Positions 8,801 to 16,210 of a stretch of DNA of 38,442 bases are shown here, in pieces. The position numbers were made by a program, and so were the translations under genes. The DNA comes from JAABPW01 sp037132275. Its GTDB lineage: Bacteria > Verrucomicrobiota > Kiritimatiellia > CAIKKV01 > CAITUY01. Under the pieces are notes generated by a model, which saw nothing but the letters and a program-made list of their open reading frames with translations, made no database searches and was not told the DNA's origin. The stretch spans positions 1 to 38,442 of the forward strand of contig JBAXPK010000026.1 of NCBI GenBank assembly GCA_037132275.1, given 5' to 3'. Each line of letters starts with the position of its first letter. The stretch's first letter is position 1.

Positions 8801-9700
8801 ATGATTCCCTCCCCCTCCAAACTGCCCCTGCTCCATGTCGCCCGGCTGGAAACCACCACCCGGCTTGCCGAACTCCATGACGAGCATTCCGTCGAGGGCG
8901 GGGATGATCAATGCACCTCGTGGTTCGACGCCGACCGGGATCTGGCCATCATCGAATATTACTGCGCAACAAAAGCCGAGGCGGAGCACCGCCTCCAAGC
9001 TGTGACCGCTTTCCTCGCGCCTAACCGGAACGATGACTCCCTGACCGGTTTCGTGCGGGAACTGCCCGTTGAGGATTGGGCGGAAACCTGGAAGAAATTC
9101 TTCCACGCCGAAAAGATTTCAGAACGGATCTGGATCAAGCCGTCCTGGGAAACCTGTGCCGCAGGCCCCGGCGACATCATCGTGGAAATTGATCCCGGCA
9201 TGAGTTTCGGCACCGGCCAGCACGGCACAACCCGTGGTTGCCTACAACTGATGGACCGGCTGTCTGTCACTCACCCAGGAGCCACGCTCGCGGATATCGG
9301 GTGCGGCTCGGGAATCCTGACCATCGCCGCCGCTAAACTGGGCTACCGCAATCTGGTGGCGTTGGATAATGATCCCAACGCGGTGCGCATCGCCCATGAA
9401 AATGCCGTCTTGAACGGCGTGGCCGACCGGATCCGGTTTATGACCGGTGATCTGGCAGAAGCCGGCCTTGACGGCACGTGCGACATTGTCGTCGCCAATA
9501 TCCTGGCCATGGTGCTGATCACCCACGCTCACACGCTCGTAGGCTATTTATCCCCTTCCCCTGACGCCCGTCTGATCCTGTCGGGCATTCTTAACCCCCA
9601 GGCCGCCGATGTCCGGTCGGCCTACGAGGCACAAAACATGAGCCTGGTAGAGGCACTTCAGCTTGGCGAGTGGACCACGCTGTATATGAAAAAGTTGTAA
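8801..9700 (+). CDS. prmA: ribosomal protein L11 methyltransferase
   Basis: The protein has 299 residues. PrmA trimethylates amino groups of ribosomal protein L11 with S-adenosylmethionine. The N-terminal substrate-recognition region (about 1-115) is followed by PGMSFGTGQHGTTRGCL, the family-diagnostic segment, then the SAM-binding glycine motif LADIGCGSGILTIAA, the acidic LDNDPNA, and VVANILA, which replaces the NPPY motif of related enzymes. Length matches the family. No Shine-Dalgarno is visible; the start sits 5 nt after the palindromic repeat. It is codirectional with rnhC and the helicase. Confidence 0.92.
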   Translation: MIPSPSKLPLLHVARLETTTRLAELHDEHSVEGGDDQCTSWFDADRDLAIIEYYCATKAEAEHRLQAVTAFLAPNRNDDSLTGFVRELPVEDWAETWKKFFHAEKISERIWIKPSWETCAAGPGDIIVEIDPGMSFGTGQHGTTRGCLQLMDRLSVTHPGATLADIGCGSGILTIAAAKLGYRNLVALDNDPNAVRIAHENAVLNGVADRIRFMTGDLAEAGLDGTCDIVVANILAMVLITHAHTLVGYLSPSPDARLILSGILNPQAADVRSAYEAQNMSLVEALQLGEWTTLYMKKL

Positions 9701-9727
9701 CAAAACGGTTTATTAAACAGTTTTCCA

Positions 9728-12700
9728 ATGAGTCGCCCTCCCATCACTCACCAGATCCTGATTAACTGGGCCGGCCAGCGCGTCTTCCAAGATGCGAAGG
9801 GCATGGTTGAGCGTGGGCTTGTGCAGGAGGCCTCATATGAAGCGCCATTCGTCAATGGCACCATCCTTTGGAGCAATCGTCCGCTAAAGACCTCCGTCCG
9901 CATCCTTCAGAACGGCACGGCGGAGAATCATTGTCCCTGCCGTGACAGCAAGGAGCGCGGCATCATCTGCGCCCATGTGGTGGCCGTATGCATCGAATTG
10001 ATCCGTCGCGCCAACAACCCGGAGATTGAGGCCAAGCGACTGGAGGAACTCCGTCGCGCCGAGCGCATCGCCAAATTCAACGAAGCCGCCTATGTCAAAC
10101 GGGCCCGCAACGGCACCCCGGGCAGCACCGATGCGCACATCCGGCTGACCCTCAAGGCCTCCTGGCGCCATGATATTTCGAGCGGTCGTATCCCGGTTCG
10201 TTGTGATGCCCTTATTGGAACTCAGATTTTGCCCCTCAGTTCCATCCCGCCAACAATGAGCCTAGGCCTGAACCAGAAGGATGAATCGGTTCTCTTTGTG
10301 TTGGAAGACATCTGTGAAGGCCCGGCGAAAAGCGAGATCATCCTCAAGCCACAGGACTTCGTTTCTCTCCTGCAGCTGCTCCAGGGTCTCCCCATCGAGG
10401 AGGAGAATAATCCCGTCCCGATCACCGTGACTGCCACAAAACTGGTCTCCTTCCTGCATCTGGATCTTGACCGCGACAACGGGGAACTGATCCTGATGGT
10501 TCATACGGAGATTCCCTTCCGCCAAGCCACTGAAATCCCGCTCTATATCGTGTCGGGGCGGCATGGATGGGTTTTTGGCGCCAACCATTTCTGGCCGTTG
10601 GAACAGGTTCTGCCCGACCCCATCCGGTCCATCTACGTGGAACCGGTCATCATCCCCCGCACGTCTGTACCCCGATTCATGCAGGCGGAACTGCCTATGC
10701 TGGCCGGGTTCATGAGGGTGGAGAGCGATCTCTCTGTGGATCTATTCCCCATTGAGCCCGCGCAACCCAAATACCGGTTCGTGGTGCGGGGCAGCCCGGC
10801 CTCGCTGGCCGGAACGCTGTATTCGGAATATAACGGCTTTCAACTGGTGGCCGGGAAAAATGATCCCAAGGGCCACTTTGCCATTCCCGACCCCCATGAT
10901 TTTTTGCGTTATCTGGTCCGCAACCTGGAGGCCGAAAAAAAAGCCACCCAACAACTCGCCCAATACGGTTTTGCAGGAGACACCGGAGACACCCTCACCC
11001 CGGTTGTGGGATGCCGCGAGGTTCTCAATTTCCTCGGCAGTCATGTTCCCGCCCTGCGCCGCAAAGGGTGGCGGGTTGAGTTGGAAGGCCGGGTCGGCGG
11101 CTTCATGGAGGGCGCCGAGTTTGCCACGCCCGTGGTTCACATCAATTACCAGGATGATCAGGCCGGCTGGTTCGAGGTCGGCTTCGATTTTGAGGACGGC
11201 ACCGGCAACCGCCTGACCTCCGCCGAAATCCAGCGCGCCCTGCGCAAGGGTGATTCATTCATTGAACGCGGCAACCGAACCATCCTGCTCGATGCCGAGG
11301 CGATTGAGGGGATGATCGAGGTCTTCCGGGATTGCTCCAGCGGGGAGAGCACCCAGCCGGGCGTATTCCGCATGCCCTCGGTCTACGCCTCGTATGTTAA
11401 AAACTCACTTGATGCCCTCGACGGTGTGGATGTCGAGGCGCCCCCCACCTGGCGTTTCCACGCGGAGCAGCAATCGCAGGGACTCACCATCCAACCCGCA
11501 GAAATACCGGCCTCGCTTGATGCCATTCTGCGCCCTTACCAGAAAGAAGGGGTCAACTGGCTGCGTTTCCTGGAGACGAATACCTTCGGGGGGATTCTGG
11601 CTGATGAAATGGGGCTGGGGAAAACTCTTCAGGCCCTGGTCTGGCTGCAGATGGAGCGATATCACCCGGCCGTCCGCGGAAAACCCTGCCTGATTGTCTG
11701 TCCCACCAGCCTGGTCGGCAACTGGGCGGAAGAAGCCCAGCGTTTTGTGCCCTCCCTGAAGGTGCTCACCCTCTCGGGAAGCGACCGCCACACCAAGTGG
11801 GCGGAGTTACCCCAGGCGAACCTGGTAATCACGTCCTATGCCCTGCTCCGCCGCGACGTTCAGCATTATCACGAACATGAGTTCGGCGTGCTTGTGCTGG
11901 ACGAAGCCCAGCATATCAAGAACCGATCCACCCAAAATGCCATCGTGGCCAAGGAAATGAAGGCATTCCACAAGGTGGTGCTCACCGGCACACCGATCGA
12001 AAACAGCGTATCGGATCTCTGGTCCATCATGGACTTTCTGATGCCGCACTATCTCGGCAGCCATGACAGTTTCAGGCATAACTGCGAGCTTCCGATCGCC
12101 GGGGGCGGACCGGAGGGCGAGGCGGCCCAGATCCGGCTGCGCCGCAAACTCCAGCCTTTCCTCATGCGCCGCCTGAAAGTCGAAGTGGCCAAGGATCTGC
12201 CTCCCCGCATTGAGCGCATCGCCTCATGCACACTCAGCGCCGATCAGAAGGCCGTCTACAAGCAACTGATCGATAGCTCCCGCAATAAGCTCACGGACCT
12301 GGTGGCGAAGCAGGGCTTCCAGAAGTCCAGAATGGAAGTGCTCAAAACGCTCCTCCGCCTGCGCCAAGTCTGTTGTCATCTTGATTTGCTCAGAATGGAA
12401 GGACTCAAGGTCGAGGCGCCGTCCGCCAAAATGGATCTGTTCTTCGAACTACTCGACGAGGCGCTCGACGGTGGACACCGCGTGCTGGTCTTCAGCCAGT
12501 TTGTCTCCATGCTGACCATCCTGCGCGCCCAGATGGATCACAAGCAAATCCCGTATTGTTATCTGGATGGCGCCACCAAGGATCGCATGAGCGTGGTTCA
12601 CAAGTTCAACACCGACCGCAAGATTCCCGTTTTCCTGATCAGCCTGAAAGCCGGCGGCGTCGGGTTGAACCTGACTGGGGCTGACATGGTGATTCATTTC

Positions 12701-12931
12701 GACCCCTGGTGGAATCCCGCTGTGGAAAACCAGGCCACGGACCGTGCTCACCGTATCGGCCAGAAGCGCACCGTATACAGCGTCAAGCTCATCACCAAGG
12801 GCACCGTGGAAGAAAAAGTACTGGAACTGCAGCGGCGGAAGAAAGCCATCATTGACGCGACCCTGACCACAGGCGAGAACGCCTTCTCCTCCATGACCTG
12901 GACCGATATCCAGGATTTGCTGACGCTCTAA
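9728..12931 (+). CDS. SWIM-zinc-finger SNF2-family helicase/ATPase
   Basis: This 1067-residue protein has an N-terminal SWIM zinc finger with Cys69, Cys71, Cys81 and His83 (CPC...CAHV), predicted to bind DNA or protein. A roughly 500-residue middle region of bacterial SNF2_assoc type follows, then a complete SNF2 motor. Motor motifs: ADEMGLGKT with Lys632, DEAQ box at 725-728, VLTGTPIENSVSDLWSIMDF, LVFSQFVSML, and SLKAGGVGLNLTGADMVIHF leading to DRAHRIGQ. Such proteins are dsDNA translocases that remodel DNA-bound proteins such as RNA polymerase (RapA and HepA are relatives). The exact role of the bacterial SWIM-SNF2 group is poorly known. It is followed 14 nt later by orn. Confidence 0.92.
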   Translation: MSRPPITHQILINWAGQRVFQDAKGMVERGLVQEASYEAPFVNGTILWSNRPLKTSVRILQNGTAENHCPCRDSKERGIICAHVVAVCIELIRRANNPEIEAKRLEELRRAERIAKFNEAAYVKRARNGTPGSTDAHIRLTLKASWRHDISSGRIPVRCDALIGTQILPLSSIPPTMSLGLNQKDESVLFVLEDICEGPAKSEIILKPQDFVSLLQLLQGLPIEEENNPVPITVTATKLVSFLHLDLDRDNGELILMVHTEIPFRQATEIPLYIVSGRHGWVFGANHFWPLEQVLPDPIRSIYVEPVIIPRTSVPRFMQAELPMLAGFMRVESDLSVDLFPIEPAQPKYRFVVRGSPASLAGTLYSEYNGFQLVAGKNDPKGHFAIPDPHDFLRYLVRNLEAEKKATQQLAQYGFAGDTGDTLTPVVGCREVLNFLGSHVPALRRKGWRVELEGRVGGFMEGAEFATPVVHINYQDDQAGWFEVGFDFEDGTGNRLTSAEIQRALRKGDSFIERGNRTILLDAEAIEGMIEVFRDCSSGESTQPGVFRMPSVYASYVKNSLDALDGVDVEAPPTWRFHAEQQSQGLTIQPAEIPASLDAILRPYQKEGVNWLRFLETNTFGGILADEMGLGKTLQALVWLQMERYHPAVRGKPCLIVCPTSLVGNWAEEAQRFVPSLKVLTLSGSDRHTKWAELPQANLVITSYALLRRDVQHYHEHEFGVLVLDEAQHIKNRSTQNAIVAKEMKAFHKVVLTGTPIENSVSDLWSIMDFLMPHYLGSHDSFRHNCELPIAGGGPEGEAAQIRLRRKLQPFLMRRLKVEVAKDLPPRIERIASCTLSADQKAVYKQLIDSSRNKLTDLVAKQGFQKSRMEVLKTLLRLRQVCCHLDLLRMEGLKVEAPSAKMDLFFELLDEALDGGHRVLVFSQFVSMLTILRAQMDHKQIPYCYLDGATKDRMSVVHKFNTDRKIPVFLISLKAGGVGLNLTGADMVIHFDPWWNPAVENQATDRAHRIGQKRTVYSVKLITKGTVEEKVLELQRRKKAIIDATLTTGENAFSSMTWTDIQDLLTL

Positions 12932-12945
12932 AAGGAAATCCACCC

Positions 12946-13566
12946 ATGAACACAGCCTCAGGCCCCTTTCTGGTTTGGTTTGATACCGAGTATACGACCC
13001 TGGACATTGAGCAGGCACACCTGTTGCAAGTCGCCATGGTGGTCACCGATATGCAGGGACGCCGGGTGGCCCCGCCTGAACAGGATCTCGTGACACCAGT
13101 GCGACTGCCGGCAGGGGCGCCTGTGAGTGATTTTGTCGCGAAGGAATGTCCGGATCTCGTCATGCAAGCCCGTTCGGGAAAAGCCCCCACCGTGGCTGAT
13201 GTTGACCAACTTCTTGCCACCACCCTGGACGCCCTTGTGGGCCCAATGGCGGCCAAAATCAAAGACCGGCCCATTCTGGCCGGCAACACCATTCATGCCG
13301 ACTGGTGGTTTGCCCAGCGTTTTCTACCTCAATTCCTGACTCGGCTCCATTACCGGATGCTCGATATCAGTTCCCTGAAGATTCTCTGGCTGGACGCTAA
13401 ACTCGGGCCGGAGTTTGAAAAAGAAAACACCGCCCTGATGCGGGACTTTCTGCCCGGCTGGACACTGCCGAAGGATTCCAAGCGACACGACGCCCTGTAC
13501 GACGTGATGTGTTCCATCGCCGAATTGAATTACTACCGCCGCCATTTCTTGAGGCCACCCTCCTGA
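12946..13566 (+). CDS. orn: oligoribonuclease-like DEDDh 3'-5' exonuclease
   Basis: The protein has 206 residues. Orn degrades 2-5 nt RNAs left by other RNases, and pGpG from cyclic-di-GMP turnover. The DEDDh residues are present: Asp13 and Glu15 (FDTEYTTL), Asp119 (GNTIHADWWF), His181 and Asp186 (HDALYDVMCSIAELNYYR). The family segment YRMLDISSLK (137-145) supports Orn over other DnaQ-fold exonucleases. Sequence around the motifs is divergent from enterobacterial Orn (DTEY for DLEM; GNTIHADWW for GNSIGQDRR). A good ribosome binding site (AAGGAAA) precedes the ATG. The gene lies between the SNF2 helicase and the YkgJ-type protein, with gaps of 14 and 4 nt. Confidence 0.85.
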   Translation: MNTASGPFLVWFDTEYTTLDIEQAHLLQVAMVVTDMQGRRVAPPEQDLVTPVRLPAGAPVSDFVAKECPDLVMQARSGKAPTVADVDQLLATTLDALVGPMAAKIKDRPILAGNTIHADWWFAQRFLPQFLTRLHYRMLDISSLKILWLDAKLGPEFEKENTALMRDFLPGWTLPKDSKRHDALYDVMCSIAELNYYRRHFLRPPS

Positions 13567-13570
13567 ACGC

Positions 13571-14155
13571 ATGAAACTCATTACTCACCTTAAGACGATC
13601 AAACGCCTGGGAAGACTCCGCAAAGAAGAGAATGATGATTTTCGCATATATTTAAGAGAACTGCCCTTCTCCATCAAAACCATTGACCAAGCCGTGAAAA
13701 CCACGTCCGATGCGGTATCCAAAAGAATTGACTGCACCCTTTGCGCCAATTGTTGTCGTAAACTCAATCCCACTTTGACCGTAACTGATACCCGCCGGCT
13801 GGCCCGCCACCTCGGCATGACGGTAAACGCCTTTACCGCCCGATATTTAAAAAAAATCCAGCAGGATAAGAAAAAGCTTCTGATTTTTCAAAAGCGCCCC
13901 TGTCCCTTCCTCAAGAATAACTGTTGCTCGATTTATGAGTTCCGTCCCCATGACTGCCGCTCCTACCCGCATCTTACCCGGCGCGGTTTTGTTTTCAGGA
14001 TCCGACAAGCCGTTGAAATGGTCGATGTCTGCCCGATTGTTTTTAACACCTACGAAACGCTCAAAAACACCCTTGCCCGGCGCATCCGCCCAGCCGCCTT
14101 TGCGTGCTTCGCGATCTTCAGTTCACACGTCTTGTTTTCGGCTATGATGGGTTAA
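13571..14155 (+). CDS. YkgJ-family cysteine-cluster protein
   Basis: The protein has 194 residues and two cysteine groups: C55-x2-C58-x2-CC (61-62), and C111 with CC at 118-119 and C129, the last within FRPHDCRSYPHL. This CxxCxxCC...CP...C...R..C pattern is that of the Fe-S or zinc-binding CxxCxxCC (YkgJ/UPF0153) family. Molecular function is not established; members are often assumed to bind a 4Fe-4S cluster. It begins 4 nt after orn, suggesting one transcript. Its C-terminal tail is hydrophobic. The 194 bp that follow before accD contain no gene. Confidence 0.82.
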   Translation: MKLITHLKTIKRLGRLRKEENDDFRIYLRELPFSIKTIDQAVKTTSDAVSKRIDCTLCANCCRKLNPTLTVTDTRRLARHLGMTVNAFTARYLKKIQQDKKKLLIFQKRPCPFLKNNCCSIYEFRPHDCRSYPHLTRRGFVFRIRQAVEMVDVCPIVFNTYETLKNTLARRIRPAAFACFAIFSSHVLFSAMMG

Positions 14156-14269
14156 GAATTTTTCGATTACACAGGCGCTCCTGATGCAACCATAGTCAAA
14201 GTGCCCCGATGGGCCGGGCGCACTGGTCAAAGAGCCTATTTGTGGACTATTCCAGTCCCTCCTTTTTCC

Positions 14270-14298
14270 TTGAACACACCCCTTTGTCGTGGTATCCA
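14270..14298 (+). promoter_or_regulatory. possible promoter before accD
   Basis: TTGAAC at 14270-14275 and TATCCA at 14293-14298 are separated by 17 nt, about 50 nt before the accD start. Both boxes are imperfect (four and three of six consensus positions), so this is a weak prediction. The gap itself (14156-14349) is the only sizeable break between the orn/YkgJ genes and the acc genes. Confidence 0.3.
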
Positions 14299-14349
14299 TT
14301 ACGCCCGTTATCCAGAACAGAAACGCGTAAAAAGGAGGCTTGACGGCCC

Positions 14350-15192
14350 ATGGGTTGGTTCACCAAATCTAAAAAGACAGCCGCCAAACCAGACTCCCCA
14401 AAAAAAGAGGAAATCTGGGTTCAATGTCCATCATGTAAAGCCCATATTTACAAGGAAGAATGGGAAAAAAATCTAAAAGTTTGCGACCGATGCCATTTTC
14501 ATGACCGCCTGACTTGGCTGGAGCGGGTTGAGGTTCTTATGGACGAAGGCACTTTCGTTGAATTGAACTCGAAAATCAGCTGGAATGACCCCCTGAAGTT
14601 CTCTGATTCCAAGGGCCCTTATGCCGAAAAGGCCGTTGAAAATTGTGAAAAGACGGGCATGAGCGAGTCGGTAGCCACCGGAACGGGCAAAATCAAGGGA
14701 ATTAAGGTTGCCATCGCAATCATGGATTTTCGGTTCATGGGGGGCAGCCTGGCGAGTGGAACAGGGGAAAAGATTCTTCTGGCAGCCATGCACGCCTTGA
14801 AACATAAACTTCCGTACATTATCGTGTCGGCCTCCGGCGGCGCCCGGATGCATGAGGGAATCGTATCGCTGATGCAGATGCCCAAAACCTGCGCAGCCCT
14901 GGCCCAACTTCGGGACGCCAATCTGCCGTATATCTCCATCATGACCGACCCCACCACGGGCGGGGTGTCAGCGAGTTTTGCCATGGTGGGCGATATCCAT
15001 ATCGCCGAGCCGCGCGCCCTCATCGGGTTCGCGGGTCGCCGCGTGATCGAGGAAACCATCAAGCAGAAGCTTCCGGATGATTTTCAAACTGCAGAATATC
15101 TCCTGGAACACGGATTCGTTGACATGATCGTGCATCGCAAGGACATGAAAGAAACGCTCTATACTATTCTGAAATACACCGGCTGCCACTGA
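14350..15192 (+). CDS. accD: acetyl-CoA carboxylase carboxyltransferase subunit beta
   Basis: The protein has 280 residues. With AccA it transfers carboxyl from carboxybiotin to acetyl-CoA, making malonyl-CoA for fatty acids. The N-terminal zinc ribbon typical of AccD is intact: Cys26, Cys29, Cys45 and Cys48 (VQCPSCKAHIY, VCDRCHFH). The crotonase-like core carries FMGGSLASGTGEKI, SASGGARMHEGIVSLMQM and TDPTTGGVSASFAM, the oxyanion and biotin-facing motifs. An AGGAGG box precedes the ATG by 11 nt. It is followed 53 nt later by accA and then by a biotin-carrier fusion, so the three are likely cotranscribed. The substrate could be another acyl-CoA, but length and motifs fit acetyl-CoA carboxylase. 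Confidence 0.95.
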   Translation: MGWFTKSKKTAAKPDSPKKEEIWVQCPSCKAHIYKEEWEKNLKVCDRCHFHDRLTWLERVEVLMDEGTFVELNSKISWNDPLKFSDSKGPYAEKAVENCEKTGMSESVATGTGKIKGIKVAIAIMDFRFMGGSLASGTGEKILLAAMHALKHKLPYIIVSASGGARMHEGIVSLMQMPKTCAALAQLRDANLPYISIMTDPTTGGVSASFAMVGDIHIAEPRALIGFAGRRVIEETIKQKLPDDFQTAEYLLEHGFVDMIVHRKDMKETLYTILKYTGCH

Positions 15193-15245
15193 GCCCAGTC
15201 GCCATGCAGTACGAGTGAGTCTCAAAACCTTTAACAGATGGAGCA

Positions 15246-16193
15246 ATGATGAGTCTGGATTTTGAAAAAGACGTGGCCGATATCGAGGCCCAAATCGAGG
15301 AGTTCAAGGCCAAGAACCCCGAGCCTACCGGTGCCCTGGTCAAGGAACTTAACCGGCTGGAATTGGAGCGGGCCGACAAACTTAAGGAAACCTATGCCAA
15401 TCTGACCCCTTGGCAGACTGTTCAGATCGCCCGCCATCCCGACCGGCCTCTGATCCGAGACTTCATTAAGGGCCTTTTTTCGGAATTCATCGAACTCCAT
15501 GGCGACCGGCTTTTTGGCGACGACCACGGAATCATCGGCGGTTTCGCCATGATGGATGACATCCGCGTCATGGTGATCGGCCATCAGAAAGGCCGTGAAC
15601 TTGACGAGAAGATTAAGTGCAACTTCGGACAAGCCTGCCCGGAAGGTTATCGCAAGGCATTGCGGCTGATGAAGTTAGCAGAGAAGTTTAATCTTCCCGT
15701 CATAACCTTTATTGATACGCCAGGCGCCTTTCCAGGACGGGATGCGGAAGAGCGAGGACAGGCGGAAGCGATTGCCCGCAACCTGCTGGAAATGTCATCG
15801 CTCAAGACTCCGGTTATCGCCTTGGTGACCGGTGAAGGCGGAAGCGGAGGCGCTATCGGTATTGGTGTCGGCGATATCGTCCTCATGCTCTCAAACGCCG
15901 TTTATTCGGTAATTTCACCCGAGGGCTGCGCATCCATCCTCTGGCGTGACGGCGCCAAGGCGGCGGAAGCGGCCAACGCCTTGAAAATCACCGCCAAATC
16001 ATTGCTTCAGCTCAAGATTATTGACGAGATCATCCCCGAGCCGCTGGGAGGCGCCCACCGCGATTACGCGGGAACCATGAAGGCTATCCGAAAAAGCCTG
16101 ATCAGGCATCTTGGCAGTTTAAAGAAAATAGCCCCCAAGAAACTCGCCAACCGAAGATTCGAGAAATTCGCAGCCATGGGGCGCTTCAAGTAA
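15246..16193 (+). CDS. accA: acetyl-CoA carboxylase carboxyltransferase subunit alpha
   Basis: The protein has 315 residues, the normal AccA length. An N-terminal helical segment (LDFEKDVADIEAQIEEF) precedes the core. Diagnostic motifs are HGDRLFGDD, GGFAMMDD, GHQKGRE, FIDTPGAFPGRDAEERGQAEAI and VTGEGGSGGAIGIGVGD, followed by YSVISPEGCASILWRD. It forms the heterotetramer with AccD and holds the second half of the active site. Two adjacent ATGs (15246, 15249) are possible starts; GGAG suits the second better. It lies 17 nt upstream of the carboxyltransferase-carrier fusion. Confidence 0.95.
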   Translation: MMSLDFEKDVADIEAQIEEFKAKNPEPTGALVKELNRLELERADKLKETYANLTPWQTVQIARHPDRPLIRDFIKGLFSEFIELHGDRLFGDDHGIIGGFAMMDDIRVMVIGHQKGRELDEKIKCNFGQACPEGYRKALRLMKLAEKFNLPVITFIDTPGAFPGRDAEERGQAEAIARNLLEMSSLKTPVIALVTGEGGSGGAIGIGVGDIVLMLSNAVYSVISPEGCASILWRDGAKAAEAANALKITAKSLLQLKIIDEIIPEPLGGAHRDYAGTMKAIRKSLIRHLGSLKKIAPKKLANRRFEKFAAMGRFK

Positions 16194-16210
16194 TTCAGAA
16201 AGGACAAACT

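Noticed and set aside
14201..14476. A 91-codon plus-strand frame before and into accD
   Set aside because: It has no homology-like pattern and overlaps the accD zinc ribbon in another frame; the region is better read as an upstream leader.
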